This document shows, in pieces, positions 10,839 to 24,300 of a stretch of 64,000 nucleotides of DNA. Each line of letters opens with the position of its first letter. Position 1 is the first letter of the stretch. The stretch spans positions 1 to 64,000 of the forward strand of contig WSUB01000117.1 of NCBI GenBank assembly GCA_019633425.1, given 5' to 3'. The DNA is from Tulasnella sp. 424 (taxonomy: Eukaryota; Basidiomycota; Agaricomycetes; Cantharellales; Tulasnellaceae). Both the position numbers and the translations under genes were made by a program. Under the pieces are notes generated by a model. It searched no databases and was not told the DNA's origin. It was given only the letters and a program-made list of their open reading frames with translations.

Positions 10839-13800
10839 TTATTGGAAATACATGTTTCTGCAGGTATATTCATCAGCATGGGTGATTCCTAGCCCCCGCA
10901 CAGAGAGGACTCACTGTGCACTATTTGGATGAGCAGGTTGGTATGCACTCCTAATTGCGTCAACCTGATCAAGACCAGCAGTTGGCGTAACTTGTGTGGC
11001 CGAGTCTGAAAGGTTGCCATATGCGCCGTCTGGGTCGTAGTGGAGTTTCGATCTTGCGCAGACCTAAACCGCTAGCGTCAGAGCAGGATACCTCTATAGC
11101 AATAGGTAGATGATGTGGTGAGACTGCTCTTACGTTATCTGCATAATATACCGCCGGGACAATGGATACTGACCGAGTCGCCCTTGCATAGACGTGGCAT
11201 AGGGAGAACGAAATGCGTTGTAAGCTGCAAAATCCATACATCACATTCAGCGTGTCCCGGCTAGAGCTAATGATATCAACAAATTTCCCTTACTCGTCAG
11301 GCATAAAATTGTTTTCATCTAGAAGGACGTTGTAGTGTGCACTAGAGAAGCAGAGCTGTTGCCATGGCTACTGAATGGTAGGCGCCTGTACACTTACGAT
11401 CGACTGGTGCCGAGTAAGCTGCAACAGCGAACTGTTCAGAACAAGGAGTTCTAACCGGGGGCGCAGGGTACTTACCCGCCGTGACTTTGCAGGTAGAAAT
11501 CATACTCCACTGGAAATAAAATGGGGGTGAGGGAGGGGCAATAAGCCATCCGGACTGAAATGCACCTGGACTTGTAATTTCGCGATCAACGACAAGCCCC
11601 GCAGGAGCATTGCCACTTCTATCAGCGGAGCCACCTCTGGGCGGGAAAAACCTGTAAAATAACTCAATTGACTAAAGAGGCCGTAGGTAAAGTCCCTTTC
11701 ACGCGTACCGGATATGGTGAGCCTGCGGTGGTGATACCAATTTAGCCTTCGATCCATTTATCGTAGGAATGAAACAGATACCTTCCCCACGACAACAAAG
11801 GTCAGTTTCGGCCTAGGTATGCCGACAATGTCGCAAGCACCTAGAAAAAACGCAACAGTTTAAACAATGCAGAGGACAGAGTGTGGGACGAGCGAACGAA
11901 CGGAAAATCTGCTTGACCTCTAGTAGCTTGCAATCTTCAAATTCGCCTGAAGTAGAAATTTAGAAGTCAATCACGTCACTTGACAGCGCAGTCTGATCCG
12001 TCATCACCTTCCGAAATACCATCTCTGTAGAACAGAATGCGTCGAGGAGCGGGATTAGGGTTCTTCTCGACCTCTTTCCGATATTGCATGTACTTCCTGA
12101 TGACATGCTAAATTGAGTATAAAAGCTTCAGTACGCATGAATATACGGGAATATCAAGTATAACCCACAGCTATCATTTCGCCCAAGTCTTGAATCAGTT
12201 CCTGGCGGAGTTCCTGAGCTTTGCTGGCTGCAATATACTTGCTGGCGTCTGAGTCCACACTTCCGACTACCGCAGCGTACGAAGGTCGATTCATTACCCC
12301 GGGTCCCGGGTGCTGGACGTCGGCACCGATTATCATCGTGGGGATTGCTCTGTCTGTAAGGAATCGAACGGTGTCCGGCTTAGGGATGACGTTGATTCCA
12401 CCAAGCTTGGCATTGATCCTGGTGATCCACGGTGAATCCGTCAGAAACAATATTATACATTGACAAGCCAGGTTGACGTACTTCAAGAAAACGTTAACAT
12501 AGTACTGCTCGTTGCCCTTCGGCGGTCCACATTTGGAGGCCTAACGGGGTTCGTGAGTTAGCTAAACCATCGTGGAGAGAGGGGACCAAACTTCGCTTAC
12601 CCTCAAACACTGTGTCGCTACGCCGATTTTGATGTCCCCGGCGCTGTAGTGAAAAAAATTTGTGAAAATCTATGCAGTAGCAGCTGAGGTACTTACTTCT
12701 TGACGCGAGTATAAATGTCTTCTGCAATGTCTGGTAGCACAGCGACGATCAAATTAGGCATATTCCCTTTCACAGCCTTCCACTTCATCGCGGCTTCTCG
12801 CAGATGCTAATGAACCCAGGATTCACGTAGCACTCTCAGTGAGACGGTGATACCATCCAACTTGGTGGTCTCTCACCTCCGTAAACTTGGTTCCCGTTCC
12901 GTCCTTACGCAACACGGGAGGGTCCTGAGGCATTCCTTGCATCCCGAGCATATTGGCAACGTCAAAAAGGTTGCGCTTCAAATGTTCCTCTTGCCTGGGG
13001 CCAAATCGTCGATCGTAGATAATGATAGCGCATCCTTGAATGGTTGCCGGCCTGTAGAGACGCTTGCCCCGCATGTTCCATTGTCCGTCACGAGGTTGAA
13101 TCGACGCGTTCTGTCCGTACATTAGCGTGGGAGTGGGCAGGATGCGTCCTTTAATGGTCATAGGATTTGGATCCACGTCAATTCCAAAATCTTGCAGATA
13201 TGTACTGTTGCTATATTGGAGCACCTATTCGAGTGTAAGTCCCAGAAAGTGCTTGCGAACTAACAAGCAGACCTGTAATCCGTTCCGAATATCCTGGAGG
13301 CGCTGCTCCGGTCTCAGTGTGGAAAATTCAACCATATGCCTGGTCTGATCTGGCTTTAGAGTATGTCGATAAAACTGCCCGGGAGTGACTTCGCAACACT
13401 CCAGAGGAATCCACGCTTCCCTGCTTAGCTAGGAAACCGGTGTGATCAAACAGGGAAGGGTGCTGGTCGGCGCAGAAAGTATCCTACCTGCACACAGACG
13501 AGAGTAGGGTACCGCAGCGGGCGGCCAGTAGTTTCGAGAAACCATGCCTGTAATACAATCTTGAGCTAACAAGTCCACCAACCCTACCGACCGTGCACTC
13601 ACCGCTACGGATGTTGTAGTACCGTTCGCCTCGAACATCCGATTATTCGCTCCTTCCTCGCTGATATTTTTGATAGACCTGGGATTCGAGTTGGGCTTAT
13701 ACGGAGTTAGAACTTTGAGGTTACGCAGAAACTTTGCGAGGTCCCTTCTGGTGCGTGCATTAAGATTGTTTGCACTCAGGAACCGAGCAGGCTCTGCCTC

Positions 13801-15244
13801 CGGACTCGCCCCAAGGTATTCCAGGCAGAGCTTGATCAATGGGCCTGACTTATAAAAAGCTGCTGAGCTAATGTCGACGTTGATAACCATCTGCCCGATA
13901 ACTGGACGAACGGATCTGCGGGGTTACAAGGAGGTAGAAATGCACTCGGGGGACAGACACCATGTCTCGCTTACTGGAAATAGCCGCGCCACAATTCTAC
14001 ACCCCATCCGATGTTCATGGATTGGTCGCGAGTGAAGAAGGATCGCGAATTAAAAGGATATCTCCTGCCAGAGCTCGTGTATGAGCGATCCGCTAGGGAA
14101 AATTGGGGGAAGCCGGCTCGTACTGGGTGGGCTCAATGCGTATGGCGACGTTACATGCGTTGAGCGTCGTCAAAACATCATTGTCGAGAGACATCTTGCC
14201 CTCAATATAGCGCATAGCAGAGCTAAACAAAACGATATAGGGTCAAATCATGAAAGATTGATAAGAAAGCGGATATACGAGCGACGTACGCGGGGTTTAT
14301 TTTTGCGGCCCATTGGATGCGAACGACCCAAGGCCTTTGTCGTCCGGGTTCGTCCACCTCGAACTAAGACCAAACACCCAATGTTAATTAAAGCGAATTC
14401 ATAGACGGGCTGAATAAGAACCTGTCCCCTCTCCCCTAAAGAGTATTCAATAGGCGAGTACAAGTTCTTGCGACCGTCATAAGAGCCTCGTTTGGTGAAG
14501 ATGGTAGGGTTCTGCTCTTGCATTCTACGTATGATTCCTATTGTGGCTCTCGGAGGTAAAGTTTTGTCCGCAAGGATTTCTAAAATGAGGGAGGTCACTT
14601 TCGATATAACAGCATTGGGATGCACCTCAAGAAATCAACCTACCGACTTGTTCAAGATGAAATATATGTCAAGAAGAAGCGAGGGTAGCCTCAGTGAAGT
14701 CAAATTGATTCTAGTCGAGAGCGAATTCTCTTACTGTCGTAATGATAAATCGGGCCGAGTGGAACATTCGCTCTGAAACAATTGACCATAATGTCCACAG
14801 GAACACCCAGAGTTCCATATCCTGGCCGTTTGGCTCCTATATAACCGTCACAGCTAGTCAGGAAACGAACCAAACTCGGTTGCGGAAGGTAACGGGCAAC
14901 TACCCACCAATCGGTTCGACCGAGTCTGCAATGGCGACCGCACTACTTGCCGGCGCCGTGGAGGGGACGATAGCGGTGGTACTAGGTTGCCCTCGCCCTC
15001 TGCCACCTCTGCCGCGGTCGCCCGGGGCCCCTCTTGGTCCTCCACGAGGAGCACCTCGCCCACCAGCAGCCACCGCCGCGGGAGAAGATGCCGCAGGTGT
15101 GCCACCTCGAGGAGCCCCGCCTCTGGGAGGAGCCCCGCCTCTGGGAGGACCCCCTCCAGTGGGACCAGCTGCCCCTCCCGGTCCACCACCACGATCTGCC
15201 CCGCGGCCACGGCCACGACCACGTCCTCTTCCGCGATCAGCCAT
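10839..15244 (-). CDS. Argonaute protein, paralogue 1 (RNA silencing)
   Basis: A many-exon gene. The ATG at 15244 starts an RGG-rich N-terminus (MADRGRGRG..., ~114 residues of RG/GG/Pro repeats). The order is then N domain (RPGYGTLGVPVD, TKRGSYDGRKNLY), linker (GVELWRGYFQSVRP), PAZ (ETTGRPLRYPTLVCVQ), MID (DGQWNMRGKRLY, GCAIIIYDRRF) and PIWI (INAKLGGINVIP, GADVQHPGPG, FYRDGISEG, LLGTSRSAHYNVL). The slicer Asp (GADVQHP), Asp (RDGIS) and final His (SAHYNV) are present, so RNA cleavage is plausible; the glutamate finger was not pinned. The last exon gives the ending QNMYFQ with stop at 10839-10841, like paralogue 2. A 3-nt exon at 14644-14646 is predicted. It binds small RNAs in quelling-type silencing, probably in the cytoplasm. 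It lies just downstream of, and in the same orientation as, paralogue 2. Confidence 0.9.
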
Positions 15245-15686
15245 GTTGTATTATTTCTGGTTTGGGTTGAAGCTTTTGTGAGTAGGGATGTAAAGAGAGC
15301 AAATCGTCGAGGCTGACGGGAAAAGTGACAGCGAGGAACTGGCTTTATAGGAGAGGCTGAGCAGATAGCGTCATCATAAAGTATGTCAGAGGACCCAGAA
15401 GCAAGGCTGAGTATGAACTGGAGCGTTATCATGAGGAGCAGCGATTTGGCCGAGTTTGCGGGTCGAGAAGTCAAGCTAGCCCCAAAGGGAACTATGGCCC
15501 TCCCCCTCTCATTGTCCTCACTCAGCAGTGCCATAGAACAAGGACCAATCAGCAGCATAGCTCAAATAGCGTTCGATGACGGAGGACCCATTGTATTCAA
15601 CTTACGGAATGCGACAGCAAAGGAAAGGCAAAACGGAGACGGGAGGAAAAGGTGACAGGGTAACAAGACGAAGAAGAGAAAATAGC
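15245..15686. promoter_or_regulatory. Intergenic/promoter region between the two Argonaute genes
   Basis: About 440 bp separate the stop of paralogue 2 (15687) from the start of paralogue 1 (15244), both on the minus strand, so this segment must hold the promoter of paralogue 1 and the 3' end of paralogue 2. On the minus strand a TATAAAG-like string lies at about 15343-15349, about 100 bp upstream of the ATG. No other gene is visible. Confidence 0.5.
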
Positions 15687-18600
15687 TCATTGGAAGTACA
15701 TGTTCCTATCGGAAGAGTTATTAGCATCGACAAAGAATATATATCTAGCTGAAAGAACGTACTGCCCAGTATTCCCCTGGACTGGTTGGAACGCGCGCCG
15801 GAAGGATTCGGCTTGATCAGCACCCGCGGCTGTGGAGACAGATGCCGAATCAGATGGAGCGCCAAAAGTTCCATCGGGATCATAATGGTGTTTCGCTCGT
15901 CCGCAAACCTGAAATAGAGGGAGTTTTCAGATGGATTTGCCCATCCGTCGATAAGCGTCATAGCAAGAGCCACGCTTACAGTATCGGCGTAGTACACTGG
16001 CGGGACGATGGAGACTGAACGTGTTGACCTCGCATAAACGTGGCAAAGAGAGAATGAAATGCGTTGAAGGCTATGATGTTTGCATCTGGTTCAGTTTGCT
16101 TCACGTGAGCGAAAGAAATGTGGACTCACTCGTCCGGCATGAAATTATTTTCATCCACAAGGACGTTGTAATGCGCGCTGAAAGCAAGCAGTGGGTTTCA
16201 ATAGCCTAAATGGGAGCGTGGAAGGTTTCACGTACGATCGACTCGTCCCGAGCAAACTGGTTGCACAAGTCATTGAGTACAAGGGCTAAACTGACCAACG
16301 ATGCCGACAACAACTCACCCTCCATGGCTTTGTAGATAGAAGTCATACTCCACTAAGTGTTTGGCCTCTGTTAGGAAGTGCCAAAAGAAGGCGCGTGGGT
16401 GTTTGCGTACCTGGACTGGTTATTTCACGGTCGACAACAAGACCGGCAGGGGCGTTTCCACTCCTATCGGCATTTCCACCTGGCTGAGGGAAGAATCTGG
16501 AGACACCGATTCGTTAGTTAGACGCCCCATGCATTTGGCTGAGTCAACACGTACCGGATGTGGTGGCGCTGGTGGTCAGCGAACGGAATATTAAGTATGA
16601 TTCTCTCTCATAGGTTATCAGGAGGCTCACCTTGCCGACAACAACGAAAGTTAGTTTGGGCCTTGGTATCCCAACTCTATCGCAGGCCGCTGAGAAGGAT
16701 CCCCAAGTTAACTTCTCGCGAGGAAATGGAACGAAGAAATCGAAGTGACTCACTGAAGATTTGAACGACTTCGAAGTCCCTGCATTCCTTGAATTGGCCT
16801 AAGACGTTCGAACGTCAGTCAAAACCCATGCCGGAGAGCGTATCGCTTTGGATGATCACCTTCCGAGATACCATCTCTGTAGAACAAGATACGCCGCGGA
16901 ACAGGATTCGCGTTTTTCTCGACGTCCTTCCTGTACTGCATGTACTTCCTTAGGATATGCTAGGCGTCGAGAGGGCGGATAAACGGGTCAAGACGTGTGC
17001 TCTCATAATGGTATTTGGTCACAACTCACAGCAACCATATCCGCAAGGTCATCGATCATCTCCCTTCGGCAGGCTTGCGCTTTGCTGACAGCAACGTATT
17101 TGCTGGCATCCGAATCTACGCTTCCGACGACGGCTGAATGAGATGGTCTGGTCATGTTTCCAGGCCCCGGGTGCTCGACATCGGCGCCGATGACGATGGT
17201 GGGGATGGCCCGGTCGGTGAGGAAACGGACGGTATCTGGTTTCGGAATGACGTTGATTCCGCCAAGTTTGGCGTTGATCCTGTCCGGGAGAAGAATAGCT
17301 TTGGTTTGAGGATGTAAGGGCTCGAAAATGCACTCGGATGGACGTACTTCAAGCAAACATTGACAAAGTACTGCTCGTTGCCCTTGCCGCACTTCAAGGC
17401 CTGGAGAGAGATGAACCAAGTCCAACTAAATGACACTTCATGGGCTAACGAGGGTGTGTCTGCTTACCCTAAGACATTGGGTTGCCACACCTATCTTGAT
17501 ATCTCCGGCACTAGCGTAGACATCAGGACGATGGGAAGAAGGCATCCCTTCCGACACACTCACTTTTTGATACGGAGATAGATGTCCTCTCCCATATCCG
17601 GTAGCACAACAATAATAAGGTTTGGCATATTGCCCTTGACCGACTTGTGCAACACAGCGGCTTCTTTTAGGTGCTGAAAAAAAGAGAGCATCGTTAAGGG
17701 GCAATGCGCGGAGATCACATTCGGACAACTCACGTTCCAATAAGCAGAGCCTGTCGCGTCCTTTCGGACGACCGGTGGGTCTGGCGGCATACCCTGAATC
17801 CCGAGCATTTGAGTGACGTTGAACAGGCTCTTCTTGAGATGCGCTTCTTGGTCGGGTCTGAAGCGTCGATCGTAAATGATGATAGCACAGCCGACGATCT
17901 TCTCTGGCTTGTAGAGCTGCTTGTCCCTCATATTCCATTGACCGTCCCGGGGTTGGATCGTCTGGTTCCGACCGTACGTTAGTGTAGGCGGAGGGAGGAT
18001 CCGTCCTTTGATAGTCATGGGGTTCGCATCGACGTTGATGCCAAAGTCTTGGAGGTACGCGCTATTGCCGTAGCGTAGCACCTGAAAAGAATTGCAGTGT
18101 TAATTTCTACAGAGAGTCAAAAAAAACGGATACAACTAACCTGCAACCCATTACGGATGTTTCGAAGGCGTTCTTCCGGTCTCAGCGTCGAGAACTCGAC
18201 CATGTGTTTGGTCTGGTCCGGCGATAAAGTCTTCCTGAAGAACTGTCCATGCGTGACTTCGCAACATTCGATTGGTACCCAAGCGGTCTTGGAGAGCTGG
18301 TAAGACGAGTCGCGGTTTCAATCTAGGTACAAGCGAATCCAGGAAATAACCGTCTTCCTCACCTGAACACAGACAAGTCCTGGGTACCGTAGCTGGCGAC
18401 CAGTGGTTTGACTAAAGTACGCCTTGGGAAAAAATGCCGCCGTCAGTCGGCAAGTAGGATATGCAGTCAAGTCGACGACCCCTACCTGCACGGACGTCAG
18501 TCCACCGTCATCCTTCTTAAACAACAAAGCATCCGCTCCTTTCTCGCTCAAATCCTTGACCCCTCGCACCCTCGTCTCCGTTCCCCGCGTGGTCTTGACG

Positions 18601-20220
18601 TTCAGATTGCGGATGAACTTCAAGAGGTCCCTCTTGGTCCGAGGGTCGAGTCGAGTGGCGGACAAGAAAGGGGCAGGGTCGGCTTCGGGACTCCTACCCA
18701 GGTACTCCAAGCAGAGCTTGATCAACGAGCCGGATTTGTAGAACGCGGCTGAGCTGATGTCGACGTTGATGACCATCTTCCCGATAGCTGGGCGAACGGA
18801 TCTAGATTCACAGCAAAAAGGCACTATTAGCGGGTTTCGCGTGACCGGGAAATTGTGTCTGGGTTTACTGGAAGTAGCCTCGCCAAAGCTCGACACCTCG
18901 TCCCATATCCCTAGTCTCGTTGCGAGTGAAAAACGATCTGGCATTGAACGGATGGTCCCTATCGTTTACGAGCGTAATGAGCGAATTAGCTACGACATGA
19001 GGAAGCAGGAAGGAGCGTCGTACTGGATGGGCTGCATCCTGATTGCGACGTTGCAGGCATTGAGCGTCGTCAAGATCATCTCGTCATGCGACATCTGTCC
19101 TTGGATGTATCGTTCGGCGGACCTGCGCGGAAAAGACGTAGTTTCGGGTTAAACGTGTATCTCACAGGCTAGTAAGGGAATTCAAAGTGACATACGCAGG
19201 GTTAATCATTGCGGCAAACTGAATGCGGACGCGCCAGGGACTTCGACGACCGGGGTCGTTGACTTCAAACTGAATGCAAAACGACGGTGTTGGCGAGGCG
19301 GGGCCTTCCGTCAAACGGGACATGCATGCTTACCTGTGCATTGTCTCCGAAGGGGTACTTCATGGACGAGTAAAGATTCTTGCGTCCGTCGTAAGAACCC
19401 CGTTTAGTGAAGACCGTCGCATTTTGGTCTTGCATCTTCCGGATGATATCTGTGGTTGCCTTGGTTGGCAGGACCTTGTCCTCAGGGAGGATGGCTAAAT
19501 AAATGAGTATCCCGACATGAGAACTGCGCGAAAATATCGAAAAACACTTATGGACAAGACTTACTGACTGGTTAACGGAGCAATGTAGGTAGAGCAGAAG
19601 CGAGGCTGACGTTAGCGAGGTTTAGGACCTGGTAGAAACGCAACAACTTACTATCATAATGATAGATCATGCTAGTCGGAACATCCGCTCTGAAGCAATT
19701 GACGATCACGTCGACAGGAACACCGAAGGTTCCGTAACCTGGTCTCTTCTCGCCTACATTTTGACGTTAGTGTATGGAGCAAAAGCGAAACAGGTCGTAC
19801 GCTTAGCGTTAACGTACCGACCGCTCTGACGGAGTTCGCGATGTTTACTCCGCCAGTAGCTGGGGCGGCAGCAACGAGTGGTCCCCCTCCGCCACCACCG
19901 CCGCCGCCGCCGCCGCCTCTACCTCCACGTTGAAAGCCTCCTCCGCCTCCCCGAGGTCCGCCCCGGCCACCAATGGCACCAGTTGACGCTACGGAAGGCG
20001 GGCCTCCTCCACGATATCCACCTCGTCCACCAGTCCCGCCCGCACCAGATGACGCTACGGAGGGCGGGCCTCCTCCGCGATATCCACCTCGTCCACCGGA
20101 TCCACCAGCGGGGGCTGAGGCTACGGAGGGCGGACCACCTCTAGGAGCCCCACCTCTGGGAGGACCTCCTCCACGATCTCCCCCACGACCTCGTCCTCGA
20201 CCTCGTCCGCGATCAGCCAT
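15687..20220 (-). CDS. Argonaute protein, paralogue 2 (RNA silencing)
   Basis: This gene has the same architecture as its neighbour. An RGG-rich N-terminus starts at 20220; repeated GGRGGYRGGGPPSVAS units and a poly-Gly run fill ~130 residues. It is followed by the N domain (RPGYGTFGVPVD, TKRGSYDGRKNLY), linker (GVELWRGYFQSVRP), PAZ (QTTGRQLRYPGLVCVQ), MID (DGQWNMRDKQLY, GCAIIIYDRRFRPDQ) and PIWI (GADVEHPGPG, FYRDGISEGQF, LLGTSRSAHYNVLVDE). Catalytic Asp, Asp and His are retained. The last splice joins to QNMYFQ and stop TGA at 15687-15689. Exon phases agree through every junction checked, including a 3-nt exon at 19565-19567. Most intron positions are shared with paralogue 1, so the pair arose by tandem duplication after intron gain. 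The N-termini have diverged most. A division of labour between the two is possible but unproven. Confidence 0.92.
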
Positions 20221-21320
20221 CGGTCGTTTGCTGCGTGTGCTTTAAGAGTGTCTAGTGAAAAACGGAGGAAAGTAGTGTTGAGTTTCGAACTAATTGAGAA
20301 TGAAGAAGTCGTGACTTGGAGGATGCTTCCTAGTCTGCACCGGGTGAGAGTAGCGAAGATATAGTGGAGGAAAACGAGGCAAAGAGGTCCTGTAGGAGCG
20401 TCGAAATGGGTGCGGAAACCTTGGAGTTGGAGAAGAGCCGTAAGTTTGGCAGAGTTTGTGAACCGTGGGGTCCCCCGGATAACCCAAAGCGGAAAGGGAC
20501 CTCCTTCTTTCGTCAGACAGTCAGTCGAGGAGAAACGACAAACACCACTCGCAGGTCCGTATTGTAGCCTTGGTCTTCCATAGTCCTTGAGCTTCGTCAG
20601 CACTTGTCAATACAGCTCACTATGATTCCTTCGTTGGAGGCCGAAAAGCCCTCTCGATATAGCAAGATAGCAAGTCCTCCGATGACGATTGCAATCAAGC
20701 TCAGAAAAGGTGCAGCATGGAGGACCTTAGACTATATCAGTCGAGGTCACACCGAATAGCATCTTCTGGGTCCTTCGGGGCTGTCCGGCCGGGACAAGTG
20801 CAAGCTACGCACTCGCCGGCTGCTACTCCTACGCGGACCATGCTAAATACACATTTACTGGAGCTGTAACCTGTAAATATGCTCCAGGGGACGTTATATC
20901 TTGTGCATGAGAGTGATGGGACCTTACCGGGGCCGTAAGCTTATGCATGTTCTGGCCTCGAGCTCACACTGGTCATGGGCGGGCATTCAGAGCACAGATT
21001 ATTCTATAAATGAACGAACCGCCTGCGTATGACCCCTCTCCATTTCGCCGCTAGCTCAATCAGGTCATTATTAAATATCTAGTTCAGCATGTGTTCCTCG
21101 TTTAACAACTTGACTTCTATACCCTCTCAATATTTTGTGGGCACTCATAGCTTTACTCGTAAAGCTTCCCTGCCGCGTCCCAAACTGTGCAGTGAACCTT
21201 TGAGGATCAGGGGCACGGCATCAAACTTAAGCGCCCATTGTATGTGGCGGGACAAACAGCCGCTCGCACGTGTACTTTTCCCTTTCCTTCAGTCCAGTCC
21301 CCAACCGCGCCGCGAAGGCC
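20221..21320. promoter_or_regulatory. Divergent intergenic region: Argonaute 2 and coiled-coil gene promoters
   Basis: About 1.1 kb lie between the divergent starts at 20220 (minus) and 21321 (plus). Short open frames overlap here on both strands without recognisable domains. No clear TATA box was assigned for either gene. Confidence 0.45.
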
Positions 21321-24300
21321 ATGCACGAACAGCAACAACACCAGGTAGCAACAGCCTCACCTTCGCCTCACCAAAATGTGCTGGCAATGGAGATATCAAG
21401 TCTTCGGAGCGCGTTAGCTCATTATCAGGTAAAGTATTCCCCTCACAACTCGGTCTCCGCGGGACCTTTGATGCACTCATCATGTTCAGCTTTCTCTTCG
21501 GTGTTATTCCTCCCCCTCCTCCCACCACGACACACACTCCACCTGCTCCTTCTCGTTCTCATTCATTCCATTCTACCCCTCCGCAGCATGCAGCAGATAG
21601 CGCGTCTTTGCAACTCCAACGGCGCTCGTACGAAGCTACCTCGGCTCTCGAACGCACGAAGCAATTGGAACTGGAGAACACTCGGTTATCTCGGGAATTA
21701 GCCGTACTCAGCAGTACACCCGATACAACTCCTCATCCCGACACGCTCAACGTCTCACAACTCACCCTCGCGCACCGACGCCTGTCCGAACGTTTATCCT
21801 TCACGGAATCACTCCTGCTCGAAAAGACCCAATCCCTGGAAAACGTAATCCGACGAGCCCAAACGTCCATCACGTTCGCCGAACAATGTCGCGCCGTTTT
21901 GGAAAAAGTTAAAAGCAACGAGGAAGCCGCGAAACAGAAAGCGAGGGAATTGGAGAGGGTCGTCAGGAGCGTTTTGGTCGAGAAAGAATTCGTGGAGAGG
22001 ACCGTGGAGGAGTATGCCGAGTTGGTTAGGAAGTTGGAGAGGCAGAAGAAAGCCAGTTCGGTCGTCATGGCCAATGCCAGCGCCAGCGCCAGCGCGATCC
22101 TGACGCCAACGAGGACGACTTCGGATGGATCTTCCCCGCCCTCGGTCATTTCCTCCATCGACCTCCCCGCTGGCCCCGCAACTCCATCCTCCAGCAACCA
22201 TTCCCCTTCACAGAATCTCGAAACAGGCCGAACAGGTTTAAACCGCCTCTTGTCGGAATTCAACTCGACCACCGAAGCCTTACACCAAGAAATCTCTCGA
22301 CTTCATTCGGAGCTTGAAGAAACCAAATTGAATTTGGATGTGGAACGAAGAGCGAATGAAGACGACCGAGCTAAATTGGCTTTGGCGATTGTGGAACTGG
22401 ATCAGTATAAACTTGATGACAAAGCTGCCGCAAAGCTTGTGGAGAGGTATATGTGAGTACTCTGGTGGACCTCTTCAGTGTACGGTTGTTGACGAGATGC
22501 TGGTAATTTCTAGGAAATTCTCTCAGACATCTATCGACCTTTTGCAAGCTGCATTGGAGAACCAAAAGACCCGCTCGGAAGCTCGGGTTGTCACTTTGGA
22601 AGGGGAGAACGAAGGTCTACGCAACGCCGTCACGTTCGCCCAGTCTCAGTCCGCTCGACTTCGCGACGTTCTGGACGAACTCACAGAGGATCTTTCAAGG
22701 GAGAGCCATGGAAGGCGGAGAGAGGTGGCGCTAAGGCTGAAAGTTGTCGCGAGAGAGGAACATACCGTCGCCGAGTTGCGGAGGATCGCTCAAGGCTTGG
22801 AACATGGGCTGAAGGCAGCGAAGGACGGAGAAGAGGATATATCAGAGGAGGCGTTGCTGGAACACGTTCTCTCTGAAATCTACACCCTCGTCGACACGCT
22901 TGACGCCGGCTCTTCAAGTCTTGAATCCCCTGCAGATTTCCAAAGCGACGATGACGCGCTCGAACAAGAGGGATCACTCGCACGGGTTATTTCATGCCAG
23001 GACGCAGTAGCTTCATTAAGCCACGAGCTCCAAATCGAAACCGAGCGGCGACTCCAGCTGGAAAGGAAGCTCGCAGACCTCACACTTGGCCGCGTAGTCG
23101 TTCCCGGACCAGAAGAGGTCAGCGTGGTCCTCGCGACACCGTCGGATCTGGGAGTCTCACCCGAATCAAACGAAACCCTTGTGGAGGAGCAGAATAGGAT
23201 CGCCGTGCACCCGCTTACGCCCGTGGCGCAAGCTTCGAGGGGCAATTCGCCTATGGAGATCCAGCAGCCGTTGCCAGTCGTACCAAAGACCGACGTCATT
23301 CCGAATTTGGACGTGGAGGTCAAGGATGGACCCGAGGAGGAGATGGAGGAGCAGATCAAGACTCCGAGTGAACCGGCTGCTCCTGTGGTTATCGTCGCTC
23401 CCGTGCCAGTGGTACCTCCGACGCTCAATGAGGACGTCCCAGTCGAATCGCCCAAGCCTTCTCCTGTTCCCCAACTCTTGTCTCCCATCGTGATCGACAC
23501 TCCGGTTGCTGGAGCTACAACACCAAGTCTGAGCCCCGTTCCGGTAACTCCACTTTCCGCAAAACCCACCAGCCCCACCGCAGCACCTTTACCCCCTCTT
23601 CTCATCGACCTTGCGCAAGTCTCTACCAGATACGACTCCACTTCAACCGCTCTACGGAACTGCAGCGCATCACTGTCACGACTGAAAGCCGATTTCGCCG
23701 GTTCGACGTTGCAGCTTCCTGTCCCACCTCCCGCGACCGTGCCCATCTTCCGCAGCTACCTCGACCGGATCAGCGATTTCTTGGAAGACTGTCGAGTTGA
23801 GTTGGAAATACGGGTGGCGGATGAAGCTCGTCTCGCCAAAGGGTTCGAGACGATGCTTGCTTTACCGCTCGTTTCAACGGGTAACGGCAACAACGACCCA
23901 ACGCAGATAGAAGCCAAGATACGGCGGTTTGTGGATGGGACTGATCCGGGTGTGGCTAAAGCCGTTGAGAACTTTGGTCGGAAAGTGGAGGAGCTGGAGC
24001 ATGATATTGCGCTTTTGAAGAGAGCGATATATGATGCGGGTCTTTTGGAGCCGAGCGTTTCGTTGGAATCGCCTTCGCCGACGGGTGCAGGGTCGTGGTC
24101 GTGGACGAACCTCGTCTCCCCAGGAGCGAGTCGAAGTCGCCCGACGAGTCCTGCTCCGACGTTTGGCGCAGTCATGACGCAGCAGAGATCGCCGACTATG
24201 GGTCCGGCGCATCTCCCGCCATCGTCTCCTTCTCACAGTCATCAGCATCTTGAAGTCGATCAGAAGGCGTTGGACGATATCATCAACCTGCCCTTCCGCA

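Noticed and set aside
14742..15281. Pro/Gly-rich plus-strand frame of 179 codons
   Set aside because: It is the antisense of the RGG-rich start of Argonaute 1.
22880..23746. Ser/Thr-rich minus-strand frame of 288 codons
   Set aside because: It is antisense to the Pro/Val-rich part of the large coiled-coil gene, which has the better splice and coil evidence.
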